Of a stretch of DNA of 46,468 nucleotides, positions 33,588 through 41,565 are shown piece after piece. Source of the DNA: Chloroflexota bacterium. Its GTDB lineage: Bacteria; Chloroflexota; Anaerolineae; Promineifilales; Promineifilaceae. The notes beneath the pieces were generated by a model that was not told the DNA's origin, did not search any database, and saw nothing but the letters and a program-made list of their open reading frames with translations. The number at the start of each line of letters is the position of its first letter. Within the stretch, counting starts at the first letter, position 1. Position numbers and translations under genes: made by a program. The stretch spans positions 1 to 46,468 of the forward strand of contig JAHDEN010000031.1 of assembly GCA_020628815.1 (NCBI GenBank), written 5' to 3'.

Positions 33588-33602
33588 GTTGTGTTTATAG
33601 TC

Positions 33603-33635
33603 AGACCAGTCAGGTTTTAAAAACCTGACTGGTCT
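33603..33635. repeat. 33-bp perfect palindrome, copy 2
   Basis: Same 33-mer as at 828-860, read on the other strand (central base A instead of T). It lies between DUF924 and the aminotransferase gene, both on the minus strand. Confidence 0.85.
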
Positions 33636-33643
33636 TTTAGATT

Positions 33644-34258
33644 CTATTGCCCAAAGCGTTGATGATCGCCGCTTAAGTAAGCCTCTTCTTCAGGGGTAGA
33701 CGGTCGGCCTAAAACCTCGTTCCGATGGGGAAACCGGCCGAACTGCTCGATAATGGCACGATGTTTTGTGGACGCTTCTAAATAATTTGTCACTTTTTTG
33801 TCGGGGTCCGGTAGATAAGGTTCAAGCGTTTCACGGAATTTCTCGACGCACAGGTTTTGCATCTCTAAATCTTCAGCATGTTCAAGCGGCATATACATAA
33901 ACACCCGTTGAATCGGTTCCAGCTCCAGGTCGTGGCCCTGCTCAATGCCATCGAGCGTGAGCTGTAGCGCTTGGTGATCGTGCGCAAACGCTTCGGCCGA
34001 TTTGCGGTAGATGTTGCGTGTAAACTGATCAAGCAAAATGATGTGTGCCAGCCGCCCTTCGGCCGTGTTGGTCCAGTTTTCAAGCTCCCCGTTGCCCGCT
34101 TGTACAACCAACTCCCCAAACCGTTCCCGAATATTCTGGTCGATCCCTTCCCCTCCGGCCCACCATAGCCAGTTCATGTCGTCGGCCGGGAACCCGTCTT
34201 TGATTTCACCAAACCAAAATCGCAATATTTCCTCTATTTTTTCTGCCTGTTGATCCAT
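33644..34258 (-). CDS. DUF924 family protein
   Basis: This 204-residue alpha-helical protein matches DUF924: EEILRFWFGE at the start, NWLWWAGGEGIDQNIRERFG, LAHIILLDQFTRNIYRKSAEAFAHD, RVFMYMPLEHAEDLEMQ and EQFGRFPHRNEVLGRPSTPEEEAYL. The structure is TPR-like and the role unknown. The ATG at 34258 is preceded by AGAGGA and excludes 22 extra residues from an upstream alternative start that would overlap the oxidase gene. Confidence 0.92.
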   Translation of the reverse strand: MDQQAEKIEEILRFWFGEIKDGFPADDMNWLWWAGGEGIDQNIRERFGELVVQAGNGELENWTNTAEGRLAHIILLDQFTRNIYRKSAEAFAHDHQALQLTLDGIEQGHDLELEPIQRVFMYMPLEHAEDLEMQNLCVEKFRETLEPYLPDPDKKVTNYLEASTKHRAIIEQFGRFPHRNEVLGRPSTPEEEAYLSGDHQRFGQ

Positions 34259-34283
34259 TCTTTGTCCTCTTATTCGCTTGTGT

Positions 34284-35432
34284 TTATCCCATCCGGTGCA
34301 GTTGCAGGGCGGCCAGTCGCCCAATTTCGTTTGATGATTTGGCCGCAGCGCCGCATCCGGCCGTGGCGACCATCACTTTGCCATCTACAATCGGCTCAAT
34401 CAGCGGGACATCTCCCTCTTTACGATTGGTGACCACGCAGGTTTTAACGTGGATCGATTCTGCATTTAGCCCCGGAATAATCCGTCGTAATTCGTGTTCT
34501 AACGCTTTGGCTTCGATCGCGCTCCCATCTGTGTGGAACCATTTGTTTAACTCGGCCGCGCTTTGTGGATAGCGCATATCAAACAGCGATCCGCCTAATT
34601 TGATGTATGTGTTCCCATCTGGGTATTTGATGGGAGGCAGCATATAAATGCCTTCAATGTCGGGATTGTTGGCCCCCTCATACCAAATGATGGTTGGCAT
34701 GGTTTTGAGCCGCTCTGCTTCGGCCGCGTTGATTTTGGCTAGCACAATGGTGCGGGGTGTGGGTAATAATCCCAAGTCAGCCCCGGTCAAGAATTCGGTC
34801 CAGGCCCCGGCCGCAACCAGCACCTGTTTGGCCTGTATTGTTTGCCCGCCGTCCGTTTTCAAAGTCACGCCGTTGCCACTACTGTCGAGCTCAACCACAG
34901 TCTCACGCACAATGTCAGCACCTTGCTGTTCGCAGATTTTAACCTGTGCGGCCACCAGCGAACGTGGATTGATGTACCCAGACCCCCCCGTCTCGTGTAG
35001 CACCATCAGGCCGGGATCAAACCAAAATTCAGGATTTTCTTTGCAATAGGCGTCGCTGGTCATTTTGACATAGCTGGTGCCTAAGTGCAGGGCGTTGCGC
35101 TCCGCTTTGTTTAAAGCACTATTGGGATCGGTTGAATCATAGCCGACCTGAATGCCTCCACTGCGATGATGGAATGTAATGCCACTTTTTTCTTCAATTT
35201 CGGGGTAGGCTGCAATTGATCGAGTGGCCCACAGTGCCCATGCAAGTGATCCGTCTAGACAACGGGTGATCCGCCCTTGATCGTAGTGGGCGGCAAAAAC
35301 GCCTTCATGTGCGCTCCATTCCCCTTCAGGCTCGTCTGGCCCGATTAAGGCAACCTCATCTGACCATTGGCTTAAATAGCGCGCGGCCGCTGAGCCGATC
35401 ATTCCTTTCCCAATCACTGCATATTCGACCAT
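34284..35432 (-). CDS. FAD-dependent oxidoreductase of the DAO family
   Basis: This 382-residue protein begins with a dinucleotide-binding motif VIGKGMIGSAAARYL (6-20) and has HYDQGRITR, FHHRSGGIQVGYDS, YINPRSLVAAQVKICEQQGADIVRETV and the FAD-closing VATAGCGAAAKSSNEIGRLAA. It belongs with glycine/sarcosine/N-methyltryptophan oxidase-like enzymes but lacks the covalent-FAD cysteine context seen in the 880-2046 protein. It probably oxidises an amine or amino acid, substrate unknown. The start at 35432 has AAGGTGAT close upstream. Confidence 0.85.
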   Translation of the reverse strand: MVEYAVIGKGMIGSAAARYLSQWSDEVALIGPDEPEGEWSAHEGVFAAHYDQGRITRCLDGSLAWALWATRSIAAYPEIEEKSGITFHHRSGGIQVGYDSTDPNSALNKAERNALHLGTSYVKMTSDAYCKENPEFWFDPGLMVLHETGGSGYINPRSLVAAQVKICEQQGADIVRETVVELDSSGNGVTLKTDGGQTIQAKQVLVAAGAWTEFLTGADLGLLPTPRTIVLAKINAAEAERLKTMPTIIWYEGANNPDIEGIYMLPPIKYPDGNTYIKLGGSLFDMRYPQSAAELNKWFHTDGSAIEAKALEHELRRIIPGLNAESIHVKTCVVTNRKEGDVPLIEPIVDGKVMVATAGCGAAAKSSNEIGRLAALQLHRMG

Positions 35433-35509
35433 GATCACCTTCTTTGTTTGTTCAAGTTGAACTGATTCTATCAGAAGGGTTTAGAGTGCGAAAACAGAAG
35501 TTGAATCAA

Positions 35510-35911
35510 TTAGAAATTTGCCTTTAGCCAATTAGCTTCTTCATCTTTCCATCCACCAAAAATCCAATCTGGGGCGATGGCTTCTGTGATGTTAAGCGAG
35601 GTTTTGTCAGACCAGATCTGGATCGTTTTTGCGCCTACATCGATTGCATTTTGAAAGCTGCTGCCTGTTTTAAGCGCATGGGCGGTGCCTATACCGATCC
35701 CCACTATCAATTTGGTTTTCCCTGCAACCAAAATTGTAGAAGGGCCATATAGATATACTCGTCCCTGCGGCAACTGTTGACCAAGGGCTTGTAAACGCTC
35801 AGCAATATCGGGATGCGTCATCCCCGGCCGATGTTTGCGCATTTCTAAGTAGGCAAGGGCGGCTTGGTTTGCTGGGGTATCAAGCTTGTTTTGGGCGATT
35901 GATTTGTACAT
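35510..35911 (-). CDS. Hypothetical protein
   Basis: This 133-residue protein is of unknown function. It has no signal peptide or membrane helix. An N-terminal helical half (NQAALAYLEMRKHRPGMTHPDIAERLQALGQQL) precedes a beta-rich part with VYLYGPSTILVAGKTKLIVGIGIGTAHALKTG and IFGGWKDEEANWLK. No catalytic motif was recognised. It lies between the DAO oxidase and the M48 protease genes with small gaps, possibly in one operon. Confidence 0.6.
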   Translation of the reverse strand: MYKSIAQNKLDTPANQAALAYLEMRKHRPGMTHPDIAERLQALGQQLPQGRVYLYGPSTILVAGKTKLIVGIGIGTAHALKTGSSFQNAIDVGAKTIQIWSDKTSLNITEAIAPDWIFGGWKDEEANWLKANF

Positions 35912-35950
35912 TCTTTATTAGATGTGTTTGTGGAATAGGAAAAACGAAAC

Positions 35951-37099
35951 TTACCTGTAGTAAAGAGATTGTTCATAAGCGGCAATCATTTTATGAGCCA
36001 TCCTTAATTCAAACTGCTCCAACTCTTGAGTAATTAGAGTTTCTGAATCCCGATCAATTTCAAACTTTGGCGCTGAAAAGTCATGATGTTTTAATACTTT
36101 AATGCGAAAGTTTATTGGAGGGTGAGTTGAATCCAATCTAACAGGCTCTTGATCATTTGCGTAATCCATGATCTCCTCTGGAGGCAAATCTCGCATCTTT
36201 TTCATTTCTAGAAAAAGGTTATCAGCCTCTAAATCATTGAGTGAATATCTTCTAACTAGACCTTGTATTTTTTGTTGGAGATGTAATTTTTGGAGGAGGG
36301 AAATCATTGCGCTTTGACCTGCAACAGTAGCTGCCAAAATATCTGCGAAATACTCAGCCCGCTGCATGTCTCTGTATAGTAAAAAGCTGAGCAAAAATTC
36401 AGCACCATACGCCAGCTTGGCGGCTAAAAACATAATCAGATTAAAGGGGATAGCAAGTATGCCTGTAAGCCCAGCACTTGAATCCCAAATTTGATCAGGG
36501 TGCAACATGTAGTGATATTCCGAGAGCGAATGGATGGCTGATCCAATAAAAAAGCCTCGTGTAGAGTCACCATTGATGCTATGAGCCATCTCATGAGCCA
36601 AGAGCGCAACTTTTTCCTGACCCGTTAGGACTGACCAGAGGGGTAACCCGACGAGGACAAAATGCTTAGATGGTATCCCCTGCTGTTTGTACCCGGCATT
36701 AAAGGCACTGTTAATTTGAAATCCGGCTGGATTGGGTGCATTCAACGCGTTACAAATTTTCGCCATTAAATTGTTGAGTTCGGCAAGCTCTGTAGCTGGA
36801 ATGAAACTTCCTTTCATCTTGTTTCGTCTCGGCCGGAGCACCCAAGCAACTCCGAGGAGAACCAGTCCTGCAAAGATAAGGAATATGCTAGAAAAGCCGC
36901 GAAAAATCAGAAGGATTCCTGCTACTGCAATAAAGAAAGTTAGGCTGTGAATGAGTGTTGCAAAGGCAAATGCAAGACCTTTTGAAACGGTCATTTGGGG
37001 TTGAAAGCTTGCATTGTTCTTCAAATCTTCAAAAAGAGTTAAGGCTTGCTGTTCACCCAGTATCTGTAGAATTTCGTCAAATAAGTTTTGTTTAGCCAT
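35951..37099 (-). CDS. M48 family membrane metalloprotease
   Basis: This 382-residue protein has membrane segments around 42-85 and 205-245, the zinc motif HEMAH (His169, Glu170, His173), and the third ligand in EYFADILAATVAG near 250. This layout fits HtpX/Ste24-like membrane proteases, which cut misfolded membrane proteins or prenylated-type peptides. The C-terminal part (about 300-382) contains RLDSTHPPINFRIKVL, the family's usual closing motif. A soluble N-terminal 40 residues look like an extra cap. Confidence 0.88.
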   Translation of the reverse strand: MAKQNLFDEILQILGEQQALTLFEDLKNNASFQPQMTVSKGLAFAFATLIHSLTFFIAVAGILLIFRGFSSIFLIFAGLVLLGVAWVLRPRRNKMKGSFIPATELAELNNLMAKICNALNAPNPAGFQINSAFNAGYKQQGIPSKHFVLVGLPLWSVLTGQEKVALLAHEMAHSINGDSTRGFFIGSAIHSLSEYHYMLHPDQIWDSSAGLTGILAIPFNLIMFLAAKLAYGAEFLLSFLLYRDMQRAEYFADILAATVAGQSAMISLLQKLHLQQKIQGLVRRYSLNDLEADNLFLEMKKMRDLPPEEIMDYANDQEPVRLDSTHPPINFRIKVLKHHDFSAPKFEIDRDSETLITQELEQFELRMAHKMIAAYEQSLYYR

Positions 37100-37113
37100 T
37101 CTAACTTTTTAAA

Positions 37114-37476
37114 TTAATCAGAGTTTAACGGTCGGCCGAAGGTGATCATATTTCCATCAGGATCAAGCACCGTGAAGTCACGCATCATAAACGGCTCGTC
37201 CAGCGGTTCACGCATAATGTTGGCCCCGTTGGCTTTGACCTGTGCGAAATAATCATCTACCTCATCGCAGAAAATATAGACAGAACCTTTGCCGACCCGT
37301 TCGGCCAACACGTCTCCGGCCGTGATATGGATGAGCGCTTTCCCATGTTTAATTCCAGCATAGTGCCCCATCTCAAAATCAAAATCGAGTTCAAACCCTA
37401 AAATGTCAATGTAGTAGCTTTTTGCTTGTGTCAGATCGCTGACGGAAAAAACGGAAGCTTGTGAATCTGTTTTCAT
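37114..37476 (-). CDS. VOC (glyoxalase/bleomycin-resistance-like) protein
   Basis: This 120-residue protein has one VOC module pair: SVSDLTQAKSYYIDILGFELDFDF, HITAGDV, VYIFCDEVDDYFAQVKANGANIM and FTVLDPDGNMITFGRP. VOC proteins bind metals and act as lyases, dioxygenases or drug-binding proteins. Glu/His ligand candidates exist but the reaction cannot be inferred. It lies between the M48 protease and two SRPBCC genes on the same strand. Confidence 0.85.
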   Translation of the reverse strand: MKTDSQASVFSVSDLTQAKSYYIDILGFELDFDFEMGHYAGIKHGKALIHITAGDVLAERVGKGSVYIFCDEVDDYFAQVKANGANIMREPLDEPFMMRDFTVLDPDGNMITFGRPLNSD

Positions 37477-37518
37477 ACCTGAATGATGAGCCAGACGGCC
37501 CGATTGCGCGTCTGGGAT

Positions 37519-37953
37519 TTAATCTTTTTCGGCGAGAGCCTTCAATGCTTCGTTCATCGAATTAAGCATCGGTGGAACCCCTTCCTTCATCTTTCCCCAC
37601 ATCATTGTAGCCATGAGGCCACTAAATGTTTCTGAATGGACCAAGTGGGTGCCTGAATCGATTTCAGTTAATTTTAGGATTTTGTCGTTGCTAAACAAAA
37701 AAGCTGCCCCCATTTTCGCATTCCAGCGGAAAGAATCTGGCCGATTCATTTCTGTGATGACCGGGCTATAGGATTGGGCATCGCCGCCGTCTTTGCCCGC
37801 CATGGTCATGTGTAACGCTTGCCCCAAAGCGGCCGAGCCACCCGCTTTATTGACAATCGGGTTCCACTCGGCCCATTTATCAAAGTCGATCAGAATGTCC
37901 CAGACTTTGGCTTTGGGGGCGTTAATGTTGATTTCAGTGCGTACCTCGCGCAT
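37519..37953 (-). CDS. SRPBCC/polyketide-cyclase-like protein, copy A
   Basis: This 144-residue START-like domain protein begins INAPKAKVWDILIDFDKWAEWNPIVNKAGG, the usual SRPBCC opening, and closes with GTHLVHSETFSGLMATMMWGKMKEGVPPMLNSMNEALKALAE. The fold has a deep pocket for lipids or hydrophobic ligands. It is clearly paralogous to the next gene upstream (38056-38490), same length, in direct tandem. Confidence 0.88.
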   Translation of the reverse strand: MREVRTEININAPKAKVWDILIDFDKWAEWNPIVNKAGGSAALGQALHMTMAGKDGGDAQSYSPVITEMNRPDSFRWNAKMGAAFLFSNDKILKLTEIDSGTHLVHSETFSGLMATMMWGKMKEGVPPMLNSMNEALKALAEKD

Positions 37954-38055
37954 GCTTTCTCCTTGGTGCTGGTGCAGCTTAGTTTGATTAGGACTACGCT
38001 GACAATGATACCCTAAAAGCTATTCTGGGGAGTTGCACCATCGGAGGGTATTTAT

Positions 38056-38490
38056 TTAGCCACCTTCTGCTGTGGCTTTTAAGGCCTCGTTCATTGTGTT
38101 CAGCATTTGTGCCACATCATCTTTCATCTGCTCAAACATTTCAGTTGCACGTTCTCCATTAAAGGTTTCTGTGTGGACTAAATGGGTGCCAGAATCAGTT
38201 GAGGTCAGCTGCAATATTTTGTCGTTGCTAAACGACTCCGCTGATCCGACAACAACGTTCCAACGGAATAAGTCCGGCCGAACATAATCAGCGATAATTG
38301 GGCTGTTGGATGGGCCATCGCTGCCATCTGGATTGGCTAGGGTGATGTTTACACGTTCACCAACAGCTCCTTTGCCATCCGCTTTGTTGACGACCGGGTT
38401 CCACTCGCCCCACTTTTCAAAACCGACCCAAATGTCCCAAACTTTATCTTTGGGTGCGTTAATATCAATCTCTGCGCGTATTTCGTGCAT
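38056..38490 (-). CDS. SRPBCC/polyketide-cyclase-like protein, copy B
   Basis: This 144-residue paralog of copy A opens with INAPKDKVWDIWVGFEKWGEWNPVVNKADG and ends GTHLVHTETFNGERATEMFEQMKDDVAQMLNTMNEALKATAE. Strong similarity over the whole length shows tandem duplication. A GGAGA-type ribosome site (GAAATAATG context, AGGAGAAATA) lies just before its ATG. Ligand unknown. Confidence 0.88.
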   Translation of the reverse strand: MHEIRAEIDINAPKDKVWDIWVGFEKWGEWNPVVNKADGKGAVGERVNITLANPDGSDGPSNSPIIADYVRPDLFRWNVVVGSAESFSNDKILQLTSTDSGTHLVHTETFNGERATEMFEQMKDDVAQMLNTMNEALKATAEGG

Positions 38491-38631
38491 TATTTCTCCT
38501 TTATGCTGTACCAGCTAGATTTGAATAGACCCGTAATTAAGGGTACTCGAATGCGTTCCAATCTTTCTGGTACAACACAACCCAAAGAAGGTGTTTTTTA
38601 ATGCAAACTTGACGCAGAGTTATGAAATGAA

Positions 38632-39882
38632 CTAGCCCGTTGCTACCTTGAGCGAGCGGTCCATATCAGCCAGCAAATCTTCGATGTTTTCGATGCCAAC
38701 AGAAATGCGCACAAGGCTGTCAGAGATGCCCGCTTTACGCCGTTCTTCAGGTGGCACCACCAAGTGGGTCATTCCGGCCGGATATTGGATCAGCGTGTCA
38801 ACGTTGCCCAAGCTGACGGCAAAGGTGGGAATTTGCACCGCTTCGAGCAGTTTGACACCCGCTTCGTACCCACCGTTTAGCTCAAACGAGATTAGCGCTC
38901 CAAAGCCGTTGAGCATTTGCTGTTTGGCGACCTCATGACCGGCATCGCTGGGCAGGCCGGGGTAATAGACTTTGTCAACGGCCGGATGTTGCTCCAGAAA
39001 CTCAGCCATTTTTTGCCCGTTGGCCGCATGCCGCTCCATCCGAATCTCAAACGTTTTTAAGCCTAAATTCGCCATCCAAGCATCCATCGGGCTTGGGGCT
39101 TGCCCCATCAGTTTAGACACCATTTTGACATCTTTTTTCATGTATTCGAGCTGGTTGCTGACAATGGCACCGCCGGTTACATTGCCGTGGCCGGTCAGGA
39201 ACTTGGTGGTTGAATGGATGACGATGTCACAGCCACGGGTCAACGGCCGTTGATGATAGGGGGAGGCGAATGTGTTATCGACACAGACCCAAGCGTTGTA
39301 GGTATGCGCGACTTCTGACAGGGTTGAGAGATCAACGATGGTCATCGTCGGATTCGCTGGGGTTTCGGTGTAGGCCATGACGGCGTGCGGGTTTTTGGCA
39401 AAAGCGGCTTCCCAAACGTCGGCCGTGTTCCCATCCACCCAGACCACGTTGATGCCCAAACGAGGGGCAAAATCGTGGAAAAAGCTGAAGGAGTTGCCGT
39501 ATAAATCTCGCTGGGTGATGACCGTTTCACCCGTACGGACACGACCCAACACGGCGGCCGCAATCGCTGCCATACCGGAGCTAACCGCCTTGCCCGCTAT
39601 GATCTCTTTGGGATCACGATCAGGCTGTTGGCGTAGTAAATCTAATCCTTCAAGAAACGCATATTTATCCCCCAACTGATCAACGTTGGGGTTGCCCGAA
39701 CGAGAATAGACATACCCAGGTTGCTCACCGGAGAAAATAGCCTGCATTGTCGCCACATCTGGAAATCCAAATGTGGTAGTTTGAAAGATGGGAGAAACGT
39801 GGGCGCCGTGAGCGTTCCCCCCTTCATTGTAGTGGTTAACGATTGTGGATAAGCCGGAATCTGGCTTGATTTGTTTTTTCAT
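38632..39882 (-). CDS. Cys/Met metabolism PLP-dependent enzyme (cystathionine gamma-synthase/methionine gamma-lyase family)
   Basis: This 416-residue protein shows the whole gamma-family pattern: HGAHVSPIFQTTTF, YVYSRSGNPNVDQL, SSGMAAIAAAVLG, WVCVDNTFASPYHQRPLTRGCDIVIHSTTKFLTGHGNVTGG with the PLP lysine in STTKF, and a C-terminal SLVRISVGIENIEDLLADMDRSL. It may be a cystathionine gamma-synthase, gamma-lyase or methionine gamma-lyase; the sequence does not decide. I chose the ATG at 39882, after an AAGGTGATCC ribosome site, over 17 residues of upstream extension. That site is paired in the leader. Confidence 0.92.
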   Translation of the reverse strand: MKKQIKPDSGLSTIVNHYNEGGNAHGAHVSPIFQTTTFGFPDVATMQAIFSGEQPGYVYSRSGNPNVDQLGDKYAFLEGLDLLRQQPDRDPKEIIAGKAVSSGMAAIAAAVLGRVRTGETVITQRDLYGNSFSFFHDFAPRLGINVVWVDGNTADVWEAAFAKNPHAVMAYTETPANPTMTIVDLSTLSEVAHTYNAWVCVDNTFASPYHQRPLTRGCDIVIHSTTKFLTGHGNVTGGAIVSNQLEYMKKDVKMVSKLMGQAPSPMDAWMANLGLKTFEIRMERHAANGQKMAEFLEQHPAVDKVYYPGLPSDAGHEVAKQQMLNGFGALISFELNGGYEAGVKLLEAVQIPTFAVSLGNVDTLIQYPAGMTHLVVPPEERRKAGISDSLVRISVGIENIEDLLADMDRSLKVATG

Positions 39883-40026
39883 TTGGATCACCTTGTAAAG
39901 AGTAGCGAGATGGCGGTGTGGATGGAATTTCAAGATAGAAAATCCTCTACTGAAACAGAATGCAGTCTCGCTACTTTAATTTTGGATGGATTCTGTTCTA
40001 AAAGAGCCATCTCGACAAGGTGATCC
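39883..40026 (-). promoter_or_regulatory. Structured leader that can sequester the ribosome site of the Cys/Met enzyme gene
   Basis: ACAAGGTGATCC is the ribosome site on the minus strand (plus positions 39885-39896). It is perfectly complementary to plus 40015-40026. Next to it CGAGATGGC (39906-39914) pairs with GCCATCTCG (40006-40014). A competing stem AGTAGCGAGA (39901-39910) with TCTCGCTACT (39966-39975) uses part of the same left arm. A third short pair is AACAGAAT (39954-39961) with ATTCTGTT (39990-39997). Mutually exclusive stems that hide or free the ribosome site fit a riboswitch or protein-controlled switch. No SAM-I, SAM-IV, SAH or T-box signature was recognised. Confidence 0.6.
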
Positions 40027-40059
40027 GGCCGGGATTCGGTATGGGCGGGTTGGTGGCTG

Positions 40060-40464
40060 TTACTCTGCTGTTTTTGGGGCTGACGAGAAGAGTACGGCAA
40101 ATAGGAGTACGCCGGTGCCGCCTAAAATCATGGCGGGATAAAAGCGGACGTCTGCGCCTGAATTCCACAGCTCAAAATAAAGCGTGGCAAACATGTCGAG
40201 TAGCAATGCCGGGGCGGAAAAGGCGATTGCGGCCGCCGCATGCCACTCGCGCGGAATTTGTAACCAGCGGAAGACAAAGTAGGTAAATGCGCAAAACACG
40301 GTTGCCCCGATACCAAACCAGATCCAGTACAAAGTCAAACCGTCACCGGCCGTGATAGAGCCAGGCCAGAACACCCGATAAAACACGAGAAAGACGGCCC
40401 ACGCAATTATGGAGATCGCAAACATCGACATCATTGATCGATAAAAAAGGGGATTTGTTTTCAT
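40060..40464 (-). CDS. Small four-helix membrane protein (DUF5367-like), copy A
   Basis: This 134-residue protein has four predicted membrane helices (about 10-30, 48-66, 78-98, 110-128). The segment APALLLDMFATLYFELW resembles TALICDGVAIAYTNVY in the adjacent 137-residue protein, so they are distant paralogs. I tentatively compare both with DUF5367, which I recall as small four-helix proteins with a conserved Asp and a Tyr near the third helix. Function unknown. It is the last gene before the Cys/Met leader. Confidence 0.65.
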   Translation of the reverse strand: MKTNPLFYRSMMSMFAISIIAWAVFLVFYRVFWPGSITAGDGLTLYWIWFGIGATVFCAFTYFVFRWLQIPREWHAAAAIAFSAPALLLDMFATLYFELWNSGADVRFYPAMILGGTGVLLFAVLFSSAPKTAE

Positions 40465-40500
40465 AGTTACCTCAAAAATAGGTGGGCTAAAATTGAAAAA

Positions 40501-40914
40501 TTAACGGCTGTTCGCTCGCCCAATGATCAAAAGGCTGGCCATTAGTTGGGTGCCAAATGTCCAAAGAAGCCAACCACCAACGGCCATTTTAGTGGTGATG
40601 TCTGAGCTATAGACATTGGTGTATGCGATCGCAACCCCATCGCAGATCAGCGCAGTTGTTACAATAACGCTCACTGGAATCAATGAGTCTTTTATGGGGA
40701 CACCGATAACGGGTGGAATGACAAACTGAAGAATAAACCCAAGGATGAGCGAAGCAATAAACATAACAAGCAGCAGGAAGCTACCGGGCTCAAAAAAACG
40801 AGGACCTAACACTCTAACGATAATGACCCCTGTTACCCAGATGCCAATGCCGAGGACGACATAAAGTAAATATTGATTGGTTGTAAAAGTAGGTTTTGTA
40901 TTATCTTGTGACAT
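40501..40914 (-). CDS. Small four-helix membrane protein (DUF5367-like), copy B
   Basis: This 137-residue membrane protein has four helices (about 15-35, 43-65, 78-98, 110-132). The third helix carries TALICDGVAIAYTNVYSS, aligned with the neighbour copy A. A strong ribosome site (AGGAGAAAC) precedes the ATG. It lies 24 bases after the 40939-41358 gene and 36 bases before copy A, indicating one operon. Confidence 0.65.
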   Translation of the reverse strand: MSQDNTKPTFTTNQYLLYVVLGIGIWVTGVIIVRVLGPRFFEPGSFLLLVMFIASLILGFILQFVIPPVIGVPIKDSLIPVSVIVTTALICDGVAIAYTNVYSSDITTKMAVGGWLLWTFGTQLMASLLIIGRANSR

Positions 40915-40938
40915 TTTAGTTTCTCCTGAATCAAGTTT

Positions 40939-41358
40939 TTACTCTCTTGCTGGGACCCACATCGGCCCCACAACGGCTAAGACCACAATGATGTTAAAAA
41001 GGACATTTATTCTGTTTCCAGATGCATATGATCCGCAGCTGTCTAAAAAGAACCAGCAAAGTGTCCCCCACAACAGGGTTTTGCGAACCCCTTCTGGCTC
41101 TGAATCGAATACCCACTGGCGTAGAAAAAAGACCATCATTCCCCAGCCGAATAGAAATCCGCCAGTTAAAGCACTTAAAAACCTTGTCGTGGGGTCTGTA
41201 TAGGTCTGAGCACCGTCAATGGGCCAGCTCAAGACGTCGAGCCCCCAACGAGCAAGTCCAGAGGTTGCTTCGACTGATCCCAGCGCAAAGGCTGGGGCAA
41301 AAAACACGATGACAATGGCTGACACGATTAGCCAATTTTTGTGAGCAGTTTTGGACAT
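40939..41358 (-). CDS. Small four-helix membrane protein of unknown function
   Basis: This 139-residue protein has four predicted helices and the pattern LTGGFLFGWGMMVFFLRQWVF and FFLDSCGSYASGNRINVLFNIIVVLAVVGPMW. I do not recognise a named family. A strong GGAGGAAAAC ribosome site (minus strand) precedes the ATG. It is the first gene of a minus-strand operon of three small membrane proteins and is divergent from the TetR gene, across a pair of TetR-type operators, so its expression is likely controlled by that regulator. Confidence 0.65.
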   Translation of the reverse strand: MSKTAHKNWLIVSAIVIVFFAPAFALGSVEATSGLARWGLDVLSWPIDGAQTYTDPTTRFLSALTGGFLFGWGMMVFFLRQWVFDSEPEGVRKTLLWGTLCWFFLDSCGSYASGNRINVLFNIIVVLAVVGPMWVPARE

Positions 41359-41488
41359 GGTTTTCCTCCAATTGATTTCTGTTTATTTTGTGCTTATTCA
41401 GCGGGCGCCAAAATTCGTATTAACGCAACATGGTTTAAACCGGCTGATGGGGCAATGAATAACGGCTTGATGTTTTAGTAAAAGCAAA

Positions 41489-41544
41489 ACGTAGCGTGTG
41501 CTACAAATATATTATACTCGAAATTGTAGCACGTGCTACAATTT
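41489..41544. promoter_or_regulatory. Paired palindromic operators of the TetR regulator
   Basis: A perfect 24-bp palindrome spans 41521-41544 with core TTGTAGCACGTGCTACAA (41524-41541). A second copy, matching 14 of 18 positions, spans 41489-41506 (ACGTAGCGTGTGCTACAA). Centres are 35 bases apart. A -10-like TATACT (41513-41518) lies between them, so both a repressor dimer pair and promoter overlap are plausible. The region divides TetR from a divergent operon. Confidence 0.75.
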
Positions 41545-41565
41545 ATTTTGAGATACACTTCTGCA

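Noticed and set aside
39883-40026. Known SAM riboswitch or T-box ahead of the Cys/Met enzyme
   Set aside because: I saw none of the conserved cores (no SAM-I GGAGGGA or GCAAC blocks, no T-box TGGNACCGCG). The leader is kept as an unclassified candidate.
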